From Cinclus cinclus (lineage: Eukaryota > Chordata > Aves > Passeriformes > Cinclidae), in contig NC_085060.1 in the NCBI RefSeq assembly GCF_963662255.1, forward strand, positions 12,309,925 to 12,373,924: DNA of 64,000 bases, in the 5' to 3' direction. Position numbers and translations under genes: made by a program. Positions 39,316 to 50,800 of this stretch are shown piece after piece. Positions within the stretch are counted from its first letter, which is position 1. Every line of letters begins with the position of its first letter. The notes beneath the pieces are model-generated. The model had not been told where the DNA came from. It made no database searches and saw nothing but the letters and a program-made list of their open reading frames with translations.

Positions 39316-42300
39316 GCTCTGGAAAGATCTCTAAATTCTACCTGAATTGTAGATGGGGAAGAAGTGTGTCCATGCTGGTTCTGTACAGGGGTCCTGCTCA
39401 GAAGAGCTGAAGGATAGTCCCACTCAGTGAGTCTGGTGGCACCCACAGGTCCCAGGGAGGTGAGTTCACTCAGCAGACCCTGACAGACCTTGTTATGTGT
39501 TTTCACTGACAATTTAAAGTTCTTAAGTTCTTCACTTCTTTTCAGAAAAGAAGTGACATTTAATTTCAATGAGAGCTACATGCATTTATACCTACAGACT
39601 TTGTCCTTAAATTTTCTTAGTGTCAAAAGGGCCCCTCTTTTGCTGAAAACAATATTGTATCTTCGAGGTGTGTTTCTTGTCATGTCATATTGTGATGAAT
39701 CACACAATGCCATGCCAGTCACCATAGGGAAACAGATATAAAAGAAATGATGCTCCAAAAAGGAGCAAAACATTTATAAAACTAAGCATTGGATGCTCCT
39801 TGTCTCAGCTTTGCTAATATTGAGGTGCTGTTTTCCATCTAGTAAGGACAGCACAGTCTGCAGGCATTGCAACACAAATCACCTCCACAGAGTGATTTGA
39901 AAGTTTCAGACAGATTTTTTTCAAGTTGAGTTTTTGAGACCTGAACTTCAAAGCCATAAAAGACAATGTATTGTATTACATTATCAATATGTGTAGTAGG
40001 CTGGAAAAGCTTCTCCTTACGGATCTGAAAGCCATTATAGTAAATTTGTACTTCATAATAAAAAATGTGTATTTCTAGAATAAATCAAAACCAGAAGCAC
40101 TTTTCTCTTTAGAGCTGGTGAAATGAGTGAGGGTTTCAGGTATCTGAATCCAATGGCTTGAGAGCTCAACCATAAATCACAGAGATAAGACAAAAAACAC
40201 CCTCCTGTCCTCCAGGACATTAATGTGTAATCAGCTGCTTGGGAAAGTTAAATGGCATCTTAAAAGACAAAGAATAAAGAACCGCTTATGTTCTTAATCT
40301 TAAAGGTAATATGAAAAGGCAGATACCCAATCTGCCTGTTGCTTTCAAAGGAATATCTATCTTTTTTTTGACCGCAGGTCCTGTTTAACAGAGCTTGTAC
40401 ATCTGGTCCTGCATTATTTCTGCAATGTGCAGGTGCAGGAGACGTGCAGACATAGCAAAGGAAAGGTAGTCTTTTTCCCCCAAAGGAAACAAGACACCCA
40501 CCCTTGTACCAGCCAAAGCTGCACTGTCAATCTTGACACCTTGTGTTGAAATAATGGATGAAAGCTGTTGCTTCATTACATGTAGATGCTGAAACTCTGT
40601 CTGGACATACTGTTCCACGCATTGCTAAAGGAGAATTGAACTCTGAACATATCAAGGCTCAACATTTTTTAGTCTCCTGGTGCTGCAGAAGCATTTCCCT
40701 TGTTCTCTCCCGCACAGTTCTGCTCTCTCTTGTCATCTCCCCTCTCTCCTGATCCTGCCTCTTCCTTTGCCTTTATCTTTCCTCTTTGTGCTCCTCCTCC
40801 TCTTTCCACTGCTATCTCAAATTATATCTCCTGCTAGATCTTCCTTCTATCACTGGGGGGACAGAATGATTGATTCTACGAAGTACAGACAAGGCTCCCC
40901 ATTGTCTCAGGACAAGAGGGGCTGAAGGACACTCAGTTAGATTGCAGAGGAAGGCTGTCACAAGTGGAACTCTGCTCCAGAAGCAGCAGAACAAACAAAA
41001 AGTTTGAAGAGTAGATAACACATAGGTATGCCATGTCCAGTGTCTACTCCTGGAGAGGCCTTAAAACTGTTCTTACTTGCCTTCTTTGCCTTCCCTGAAC
41101 TTCTGTGCTGTCACAGCTGTGGTAACCAGGGGAAAAAAAAGAGAAAACAAAACTAAAACAACAAAAGCGGGCAGGCAACTTCATGATGCTAATCCCAAGA
41201 AACACAGAATGCAAGAGGAAATATGGGAGGGATGCTGCTGCTGAGCTTTTCAGGTGATTCTCTTCTGCAGACAAATGTGACAGCCTGTAAAGCAAATGGG
41301 AGGTGACAGCTACTGACCTCTCCCATAAGGCGTTGTGGTGTGACTGCCGTTCCTCTCCTAGTGAGCTGTGCAATTTCTCAGTTTCCAACAAAAAAGCCAA
41401 TATTATAATATTTCCTTCTTAGATAAAGAATAAAAATTTAAGCCACCTATCTACATTTTTTTCTGGGTTTTCAGATAATACTACATTTGGAAATTCTGAA
41501 ATTTTTTATCTCCTTCAACCACCATCCAGCAACTGATACCCTCCAGTGCAAGAGAGGATTGGCTGTGGGGAAATTTCTTTATTCTGCTGCAGTCCTAGAG
41601 CCAACTGTGCAGGTCAGAAATAGTCTGTGCTGCTGGAAGCCAGTGCACATAGTTTTAAAATTTGTGTTAACTTTTTTCCACTGAAGAAGAAAAAGTAATA
41701 AAGCATTCCTTTCAATCTGAATTCATGTGGATGCAAATAAATGCATAAACAAAACAAAAAAAAAAACCCAAAATGCTTTAGCTGTTTAAAGCGGGAAATG
41801 TTTAAATTCCACTCAAATTTCCTCATTGGAAAAAAGAGGAAACAACAAATAAAAAGAAACAACAAAAATTTGGATTGCACTTTTCAATTACATAATCCTA
41901 ATGGAAGGAAATTCTTGGCCACATCTGAGTTACTTTTCAAACTGAAACACTACTGGGCCAAAGTCCACAACCTTGAAATGAATTCTCATACATGGAAAGG
42001 TGAATTAAAACTTTTCTTTCTCCTCTGAATGAAATATACAGTCTTTTAAGCACACTTTTTTCTAGAAGGTGAAAAACAAGAACATCTGAAAAACAAAGCA
42101 AAGCATTTCACCCATCACTCCAATCATTAGAACAAGAAAGAGAAAACTGCACAATTTTGATGATAATATTGTTCAATGAGCACATTATCCAACAAATCTC
42201 CTACGTGTAGTAGAGAAACCATACAGAATGAGTTAGAAGGGGAAAAAAAAATAGCACATAAATATTCCTCCGCTTTGGTTATTTCTGTTTAGCAAAAATC

Positions 42301-45300
42301 CTGTGACAATGTAATAGCTCAGAATTATAGCACCTTGCTTCATCACCACCACAAAGGGCTTGTCAGCCTCAAGTGCTTTACTCCAAGGTAATTGATAGCT
42401 AAAGGACTCAAGCTATGTATTGGAATTACAGACAGCATTGCAAGTAGATGCTTTGCTTTGTCCAACCTAATGATGTTTTGTGCAGCCTGTCTCAGTTGGA
42501 ATGGAGAGCTTTCTGAAGCAGTGCTACTCACTTGAATGAGCTATAACAACATACAACACAGGATTAGTGCATTTGCCTTTGTGTAAAAAGAGAAAGAGAA
42601 CAGAGTTTTGACCTCATCTGAAATTTATAGAATTTTTATTAAGCTTTCTATCCAAGTCACCTATCTTGACCTGGCCAACTTAAAGACTCCACTTTCAATG
42701 AGGACAGAGCAGTAGCCTATTTTTCTCAGCTAAGTAGCATACTAAATTTCCAGCTTCTTGGCTGTGACAATATTTTACAATACACTAATCAGCCAGCATT
42801 AGCAAAACTGTTGGGAGTGAAGAGGGGGGAGAGGAGGATTAAGACAAGGTCATCTTTCTTCCCATCACGGATAAAAAATCCAAAGACTTTCCCTCTTGTT
42901 TTTCCCACTCTCAATTCCAGAAATCTTAGGTCCTGTACCTACAAAACCAAAAAATGTTCAGCAAATCAAGGGAGTGTCATATAACACTGGAACTGATTCT
43001 TATGTAGACAAAACTCACTTTCTATCACCTTAGAAGATATGTTTTCTACACTGCAAAAACACTTTATGCCAACCTTTCTATGAATCAGTGTCAGTACTGT
43101 GCTGCCTAATTGATTAAGATGCTGGAGGGTCTGAAAGGAAAATGGTCATCCTATAAAAAAGCACAGCTCCTTCAAGGTGTTAAAATCTAATGAGATTTTC
43201 CACTTGTTTGTGCACAACTGGCTCAGGGCATCTTTTGTAAAGTCCTCCCCCAGCTGAGGAGCTGGAAAAGAAAAACACTTAAAGCTGCTTAGTTATTGTT
43301 TCTTGCTTTGAAGGACAAGCCCCAATATTAGATTTTTCTGATGCTCTTTATGGCTATAGGATGTGTTTTTTTTCTCATTTAGAGGTTCTGAAGTAGCTGG
43401 TAGGATTCTGACCAGGTAATTGTAAACAGCTACACTACCACTGACAATTCCTTACTCATTACATCCCTACCTTGTGTCCAGCAGTCACATCAGGTTCCTG
43501 TGTTCCTCCAATTTTATTAAAAAAATAAATCTTAAATGCAACCCCCACCCTCACCTTCTTCTCATCCCCTCCTAAACAAGATCTTGTTTACCAAGTAAAA
43601 CAGGAGCTTCACCCCTGGGTTTTCATGCCACCACTAGTAACAGAAGAAAAAATCCAAAATGAGAAAATAAATGTGATTAAAATGGAGATAAAATAAGTGG
43701 GGATGGGGGGAAATGAACTGGCAGACTATAGAAGAATAAATTGTGGCAACAATGACCAGAAGGTAAAAATCCATTCCCTCCAGCATTCTTCATTTTAAAA
43801 GTTCCCTCTCCTGATTTGTAAATAGTAATTACTATCACAAAGATATTCATAAACAGATGTTTTAAAAAATGCAAATTAGTCCACAATTCAGAAAATGTGC
43901 TGTTTGTGTGCCACAGGGAATTTAATCTTTGAAAGAAGGAAAATGTAGCACCCCCAATTTCCAGCAGAACACCATAACTCAGGATTGGAAGCAGTGCTTT
44001 TTTTTTTTTCCTTTACTTGTTAAATATGGTAATGGAGTGAAAAACCTATTATTTACTGGACTACTGTTTTTATATTGCATTTGTATTAATAAAAAACTTA
44101 TAAAATATACCTAATTCCAAGCTGCTTTATTAGTTTAGTGTAAAACTGAAGCATACTTACATGATAAAAAGTAAAAATAGTTTCAGCTAAGATATGTAAA
44201 TATCTACAAATAATTCAAAAGGTACATATTATTTTTCTTGTCTTTCCCTGGAAAGAGAACATTCGTTCAAATCAGATGCATTTCTGATAAATAAGAGCAG
44301 ATTTCCTGATTTTAATTTGTTTGTGAAATACAACATGGATTACTGTTTCTGTGAGGATAATTGGATGTGGAGTCTCTTCTATTTCATATCATAATACTAC
44401 TAGAAATGATGAAATACTATAGATTCTAAAATGAGTATGGTCACTTAATTTTAAAACAAAGCAATTACTGTTCTATTACCAGGTATTCTGAATCAATATA
44501 TTGCCTTGCAACTTGCACTCACATCCAGAATAAATCTATAATATTACAAGTAGCCAGAAGTGTATAGCAACAGAGCAGAACAGATATTCAAGAGGAGTCT
44601 TTGGATATAGTTTGTACAGGTTATACACTCAGATTGGCCAGCAGTGAAAGCAGAGGTTGGTTATTAGCCTTCCAGGTGTATCAAAATATCCACCTTGCCC
44701 AGAGATATACAGAATTGATGGAGCTTCTGGAAGCAGTAAATTATAATTCTTACCTTATTTTCAACAGCTAGAGTTGGTCCCTTTGACATCAAAGAAACTA
44801 ATAAAGCACAAAGAGTGCATTGGATTTGACCCAAGAGACACACATGCACTTTTATATACAGGGTAAAATTTTATTGGTGATGGTAAGCCTCATGGCTTTC
44901 TTACTGGTCTGGATTTTTCTGCCTGTCTCTTTCTTTTCAACAATTCTTTGAATAAACACTATACGGTTCTAATTTCTTCCAGACTGGAAAAACAATCTGC
45001 TTCTCAAAAGGAAAAATTTAAAAATTCCCAGTGGCTTAGTAAGAAGTAAAATATTTAACATAAATAATGAGTAAGCAAAAAGGAAAAGTGATGACTGTTA
45101 CAAGTATCAAAACCAGAAAAGTAGATGAGAGCTGCTTGTTTTTGCACTGAGAAAAATTTTCACAATACTATATTTGGTCCTTTAATTGAAGGTTTATACA
45201 TTAGCATTTATATAGATGACTTTTACAATGCTTAATATTAATAAAGGATTACACGACTCAAGGCCTCAAATTATAATAATTACTAAATTAACCCCCCTCA

Positions 45301-45377
45301 AGCTCTCTGAACAGCAGGTAACTGCCATCTCCTCTGTGGAAGCCGAAGGAGGGGATATCAGGATTTGTACGGACGCT
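39316..45377. other. Non-coding block, nothing recognised
   Basis: No gene is recognised. There is a pyrimidine-rich patch at about 40730-40830 ('gctcctcctcctctttcc') and several short A- or T-runs, for example near 41755-41766 and 43998-44010. Open frames up to 118 codons occur on both strands and have no recognisable domain. Confidence 0.65.
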
Positions 45378-45636
45378 TCTCTTTATTCAGAATGACACAG
45401 AGCAGGCTTAGATTAGGTATTAAAGAAAAATTCTTCCCTGTGAGGGTGCTGAGCCACTAGCACAGGTTTCCCAGAGAAGCTGTGGCTGCTCCATGCCTGG
45501 AAGTGTCCAAGGCCAGGTTGGATGGGGCTTGGAGCAGCCTGGGACAGTGGAAAGTGTCCCTGCCCATGGCAGGGGGTAGAACAGGATGAGATTTAAAGGC
45601 CTTCAACCCCAAATTATTCTGCAATATGATTCTAGA
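45378..45636 (+). mobile_element. CR1 LINE 3' end, plus strand
   Basis: The segment follows a CR1 3' end in the sense direction: 'gcttagattaggtattaaag', 'aaattcttccctgtgagggt', 'agaagctgtggctgctccat', 'ctggaagtgtccaaggccag', 'ggatggggcttggagcagcc', 'ggaaagtgtccctgcccatg', and a terminal 'caatatgattctaga' that is a diverged ATTCTATGATTCTA end. The 'gggacagtggaaagtgtccc' wording is, as I recall, typical of songbird CR1 copies. It is truncated at the 5' side with no coding domain. Confidence 0.92.
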
Positions 45637-45649
45637 ACAAAAACAAATT

Positions 45650-45890
45650 TCCTCAAGTTCCACCAGGGGAAGTTTAGATTAAATATCAGGAAAAGTTTCT
45701 TCATCAGAAGGGTTATCAAGTACTGAACAGGCTGTCCAGGGCAGTGGTGGAGTCACCCTCCCCAGATTTAGAAGATGTGTAGATGAAGCATTTGGGGATA
45801 TGTTTTAGTCGTGGGTTTGGAAGTGTTGGCTTAACAGCTGGACTGTACTTTAGAAGTCTTTTCCAACAGAAATAATTCTATGATTTCCCA
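45650..45890 (+). mobile_element. CR1 LINE 3' end (CR1-Y-like), plus strand
   Basis: A second CR1 3' end starts only about 14 bp after the first: 'accaggggaagtttagatta', 'aatatcaggaaaagtttctt', 'ggctgtccagggcagtggtg', 'gagtcaccctccccagattt', 'tgtagatgaagcatttgg', 'gtgttggcttaacagctgga', ending 'ataattctatgatttcc'. Its wording differs from the first copy and matches the fragments at 9170 and 61896, so it belongs to another subfamily and is an independent insertion. Confidence 0.9.
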
Positions 45891-46500
45891 CACACACTCC
45901 CAGCCCATGAGTAGCACAGCAAGGGGCAACTTAGAGCATGTCTTATTCATTAGAGAAGGGTTTACATTTCAGCCCTAAGCAAACAGGCTCCTTTATGTCC
46001 CTTAAACCTGTACAGGGCCAGCCCAGTAAAACGTTGCACCACACAGTTCTCTAGGGACTCACTCTATGTGGTATTTCAAGGTATTTTCAATTATTAATGC
46101 AAAATAACTAAAGTGTACGAGGGCCTATATTTCTTCATACAGAACAATGCTCCACTTTCCACCTTACACTGAAATTTCTCCTTGCCTGTCATAACACTGA
46201 GAATTAAGCAGATGATCTCAAGAGTGGATTTGTGACAGTGGGAGACATGGAGAGCAGTATCACTATGGTGAATTGGGTCTGAATTTGGTTCCCCTACTCC
46301 TGCAAGCAGACAGTGAGTCCCAGCAAGGCAGAAGCCTGCGCCTTAACAGGAACAACTTGCCTGAGCTTTCCTCCACAATTTCCCTTCAGCTGGAAAAGAT
46401 ACACTCTCACTCTGATGAGGTAATTTATCCAGAAAGCAAAGTGTAATCTGAATTTATTCATGATCATCTCAACAACAGCCACACATATGAACATACCCAT
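45891..46500. other. Short non-coding interval
   Basis: This is a mixed-composition interval between the CR1 pair and the GC-rich island. No gene or repeat was recognised. Confidence 0.6.
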
Positions 46501-47227
46501 ACTCCAAGTGCTCCTCTGCCATCTCTCTCCCTCCCCAGTGAGGATTCACGTTCCTTGCCCACTGATGTTACCCTTCCCCAGACAATCCACTTCTGGGATG
46601 TGAAGAGCCAATGTAATTGTCTCAGCGCTGGCTGCAGAGGCCGGTGGGGGAGTGGTTGCACATGTGCCATATCCAAGAGGCACCAGAAGATGGAGGAAAG
46701 CCTTGTCTCTGGGGAGACTCCACCTGCCAACCAGTTCATGTCCGGCAAGGGACAGGCAGCGAGCAGGGGACACCGGGGACACTGCAGCCCAGAGACACCA
46801 CAGTCAGATAGCAGGTGTCCAATGGACTGCGGTGCATGGCCGATGGGCCGCCAGCACCAGACTTTGGGGGAGACCGGGGCGTAAAAAGTAACCGTATCAC
46901 AAGCCTCGGGGCCTTTCCAAAACTTGCTTTTGGAGTGTGTGTATCTGGCTTGAGGCTGTGCTTTTGCTTTTGAGCCTTGGTGATTTAAGGGCTTTTTGAG
47001 ACTTGCTTATTGAAATTTGCTTTTCAGTCAGGACTTTTTGAGTCTTATTTTTTTGACCTGGCCGCAACCCCTCTTTTGGCTCTCCTGCCCTCGCTGGCTC
47101 TTGCTCACCCTCGCATCCGCCCTGCCTCCCCGTGTCCCTGACCAGCGTCCTGCTGCTTTGTCTCTGCGTCCCCACCTGAGGTACCTGTGTCCATCCCTGC
47201 CTGCCTCCGAACCAGCGCAGCGCTGTG

Positions 47228-47629
47228 ATCCTCGCCACGACCCTGTCCCGGCTCCCAGCCCTGCTCCCCAGTCCCCTCACTCGTGTCCAGCTGTCCTGTC
47301 CAGGCTCCCATTCCTGCTCCCCAGTCCCCTCACTCGTGTCCAGCTGTCCTGTCCAGGCTCCCAGCCCTGCTCCCCAGTTCCCTCACTCGTGTCCAGCTGT
47401 CCTGTCCAGGCTCCCATTCCTGCTCCCCAGTCCCCTCACTCGTGTCCAGCTCTCCTGTCCCGGCTCCCAGCCCTGCTCCCCAGTCCCCTCACTCGTGTCC
47501 AGCTGTCCTGTCCAGGCTCCCAGCCCTGCTCCCCAGTCCCCTCACTCGTGTCCAGATGTCCTGTCCAGGCTCCCAGCCCTGCTCCCCAGTCCCCTCACTC
47601 GTGTCCGAGGGTGCTGTCCCCAGGCTGGC
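47228..47629. repeat. 53-bp minisatellite, 7 copies plus a partial
   Basis: Copies start at 47228 (diverged first copy), 47281, 47334, 47387, 47440, 47493 and 47546, each exactly 53 bp apart. A decaying partial copy starts at 47599. Each unit begins 'tcgtgtccagctgtcctgtc' and contains 'gctccccagtcccctcac'. Copies 2 and 4 carry ATTCCT where the others carry AGCCCT, which hints at a past duplication of a two-unit (106-bp) block. Because 53 is not a multiple of three and the unit has no forward stop codon, all three plus frames stay open across the array. Confidence 0.95.
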
Positions 47630-47806
47630 AGCGAGCACAGCCGCACCTCAGGACACGGATGGTACTGCCCGATCTCCGTGGGAATGCCCTGTATTCCCTC
47701 TGTCTCCTCTCTCCCTATTTTTCTCCCATTTTTCTTCCTCTTGCACTGGCTGTTCTAGGCCTCTTTAGTAGGGTAACTCCTTTTTATTTTGTTATTTTTC
47801 GTTGCC

Positions 47807-47812
47807 AATAAA
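47807..47812 (+). terminator. Candidate poly(A) signal AATAAA
   Basis: A canonical AATAAA follows a T-rich stretch and is followed within 10-45 bases by T- and GT-rich sequence ('agatttcttttttagtttg'), the usual downstream element. It lies at the right end of the GC-rich island and so may mark the 3' end of a transcript made from it. Use of the signal is not shown by the sequence. Confidence 0.45.
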
Positions 47813-50800
47813 CGGTTCTCAGATTTCTTTTTTAGTTTGACTTAATTTTGTTCCTGACCATCTACTTTTAAAAGAACTCCTCTCAGTTCCCCACACTGGA
47901 ACATGACATGGGGTTAACATGTAGAGAGGTTTTGCCACTAGCACAAGGAAAGTTGGTTTTCCTCCTTTAAATCAAGCTCCTGGGAACAGGCAGCAGCCTT
48001 TTCTACATATGTTTATACCTTACATTTAAATCCATCATTGCATGCCATTTACCAATGCTGTGTAAAAACACAGAAGATGGTTCATGAAGGTGTAAAAGGA
48101 CAAAAACACAGCTGATTCCTCCAGCACCCAGCTCCTTGAAAAGAAAGAAACTTCTCATACTGTGTGTTAGTTTAATCCTGAAGTTTGTCACTGCAGCTGC
48201 TGGAAGACTGACTTTCCAAATACTGTTTTGATCGTACTATTCTAGACAGCATCTTAAAACAAGATTGTTATGGGCACCCAAGTTGTCAGTAAGTACTAAA
48301 TCAGTCTGTTGATGTTTTAAATGTGTGACATTGTGTTCAGGTCCATCTCTCCTTCCAGAAGACCTGATCAAGGGGAATAAGGCTATTCCATCTCATCTCA
48401 ATTCTATGAGGACATTGGAAAACTCTGGGCTACTAAGAAAAAACGACATCTTCATGATGGTAGCCTCATGTTGATGCAGTCACCGATTAACTCACCTCCT
48501 GAATATAGTAGGAAGTAAAAAATTGAGCTAAAAAACTGCATTTCTGGGAAGATTCAAATGATTCAAGTGCATGACTATCAGCAGTGCTTGTGTCCACAGG
48601 GATTTTAGAGAGTGGTTTTGAAACAATCAAAACCGCTGTGCATCAGAAAATACCACATTTTTCCATGAGCACAGGAAGTCTGTAAAGCTTTTTTGTGCAA
48701 AAAGCAAGGTTAAAACTCATTAGAGCTCACATCAGGCAGTTGATGAGTTTTACAAGGTGCCTTACTCTTGTAAAGTGAAAAATAACTGGTAGGAATTGGT
48801 TTATATTTTTAAATGTCCTAGATTCTCTTTCTCTAACAAGGAAGCAAAATTGCCCCATGCCAGACACTTATTCCCCTGATAATTCTTCTCCTATTGTTTT
48901 AAAATTATGAGTTTTGACAAGGGTTGTAAAGATTGCCATTAAACTCTGCCCAAGGAGCACAAAGAAGAAAGTAAAAATAGTGAGGATCTGGACCATATTT
49001 GCCTCCACTTTACAGAGCAGAAGAAGGAATCAGTGGCAGGAACATTCAGGCCTTTTCCATCTCAAGATCAGGGTTTACACTGTGACCAGGGGGACCTGCA
49101 TTTTTGAGTGGTCTGGTCACTGGGACCAAGTTTCACAAGGAAAGATCGCTGTTCACAGCTTCCTTTGGAAACAAGAACAAATCAGCGACTCCTTCAGACT
49201 GTTCCTTTGATTATAGAGAAATCATAGGTGTGCTCCTAAATAAAATGATTTGCCAGCAGTAAAATATTCTCTTGCAAAGAGTAAAATATTCTGAGATTAA
49301 GTCTGTGATCTATAATTCTCAATGTACACAGGCTCAGATTAAATTTTCCTTTTTAATTTCAAGAGCTGTCAGCAAAATTACAATACAAAAAAAACCCTTT
49401 TGATACAAGAAAGAAGAAAACAAAAAAAATTGTTAAAGAAAAGCCAAAAAACATTAATAAAATTTCCAGTATCTCTTTGTAATTTGTAGTACTTTTTATC
49501 TGATTTAGCACATAATTGAAAATCCTAAAATCCTTGAATTTTAATTTGGAAGTTTGACTGATTTTTTTTTTCTGTATTCAGCAGTGTCAGTACACAAACT
49601 GTGTTTGTATACTTTGTTAAATCCATGTGAAACTTTAAATTTGTTTCAAGGGAACTCTGGATGTGATCTAAATAATTGAGCAAGAGAATCTTGTTAAATA
49701 TTTAGAAAACGTATATTGGCATTTTTATATTTTACAGTACTGCCCTATTAAAATTTATGGTAAGGAAGATTCTATTAAGCTTCTGAGACACTAAGTACTA
49801 AATAATCCCTGAAGAGAAGAGAGGAGGGAATAAAAGTATTTCCTTGTTGTTGACTGTTCCCAGAGTTTTTGAGCAAACAACACTACAATCCAATCTGCAT
49901 TTAAAACATTTGACACTATGGTGGGGTGCAATGAAAATCATTTTATCTAAAAACTTACTTATCTACCAAGATCTCTTGTGTCTGCAAATACAAAGAATAT
50001 GCACATACACAGTGACAACAGTTATTTCATCTAAGTGTTTCCATCTTGGACTCAACCCACTGCTGCTTCAGGCAGTGCTTTACCTGAAGTCCTGTGCTGC
50101 ATGGGTATGAGAGGAGGAAAATAGAGCATAGCTGAAAACCCTTCATCCCATGTCACAGAAGTAGTAAAGAAAGAGGAAATATCTGATGACATTCATGGTG
50201 TCCAACAGATCTCATATTTACACAACAGAGAGCAGCCATGGATGATTTAAATGCCTTTTGCATCACATCATTAATATTTTGACACTCAGAATGGAGAAGA
50301 GAAACAGGACTTCATCAACAAGTCAAGCTGAGGTCTTCTGAGTTTGATTCCAAAAATATGGGGGAATAATCAGCAAACTCCTTGATTGACAGTGTTTGCA
50401 CCAAGAAATCTCTCATGGTAATGGCATGAACCTCCACCCAGCTACTGCTGCATGCAAACCACATACACATAAATAAATCTGTACATTACACACACTGAGC
50501 AAAGTGAGGTATTCTCCTACGGGACCCTATGTCCCTTTTAATACCTTGAAACATGCAACTGAGAATAGAAATTTAGTTGCTTTTACAAATTATTTATAAT
50601 AAAAGAACATGAGATGAGGAAAAGAGGAGCATGTTGTACCACATTACAGGAAAGCAAATGTTGCAACAAACCATGTTCCTGGTCAGAAGAAAAAATAAAA
50701 GGCACTTTCAGGCCTGTGCAGATTAACTGTGTCAGCACAGCATGTACTCATCCTGAGTTTTCTGGATTGATTTTAGAGATAGAATCTGTCGGACATCTGA

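Larger units (their letters stand above)
46501..47900. mobile_element. GC-rich island, possible LTR-like element (plus)
   Basis: Composition changes sharply from the AT-rich surroundings. The left part (46501-46900) is GC-rich with several CpGs and a TATA-like GTAAAAAG at about 46881-46888. The middle part is a T- and C-rich leader and the 53-bp array. The right part is a pyrimidine-rich run, then AATAAA at 47807-47812 with T-rich sequence downstream. A U3-like region, a poly(A) signal and a short U5-like tail would fit a solo LTR of a bird endogenous retrovirus. However, I could not find matching target-site duplications or a clear TG...CA pair, and no gag, pol or env is nearby. A non-coding RNA terminal exon is an alternative. 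Boundaries are approximate and the plus orientation is inferred from the AATAAA. Confidence 0.4.

Noticed and set aside
39316..39490. GC-richer flank of the CR1 at 38885-39315 considered as more CR1
   Set aside because: I could not align its wording to the upstream CR1 region with confidence; left unassigned.
47225..47768. Two further forward frames (177 and 161 codons) across the 53-bp array
   Set aside because: These are the other two phases of the same stop-free repeat unit and cannot all be real proteins; they follow from the array.
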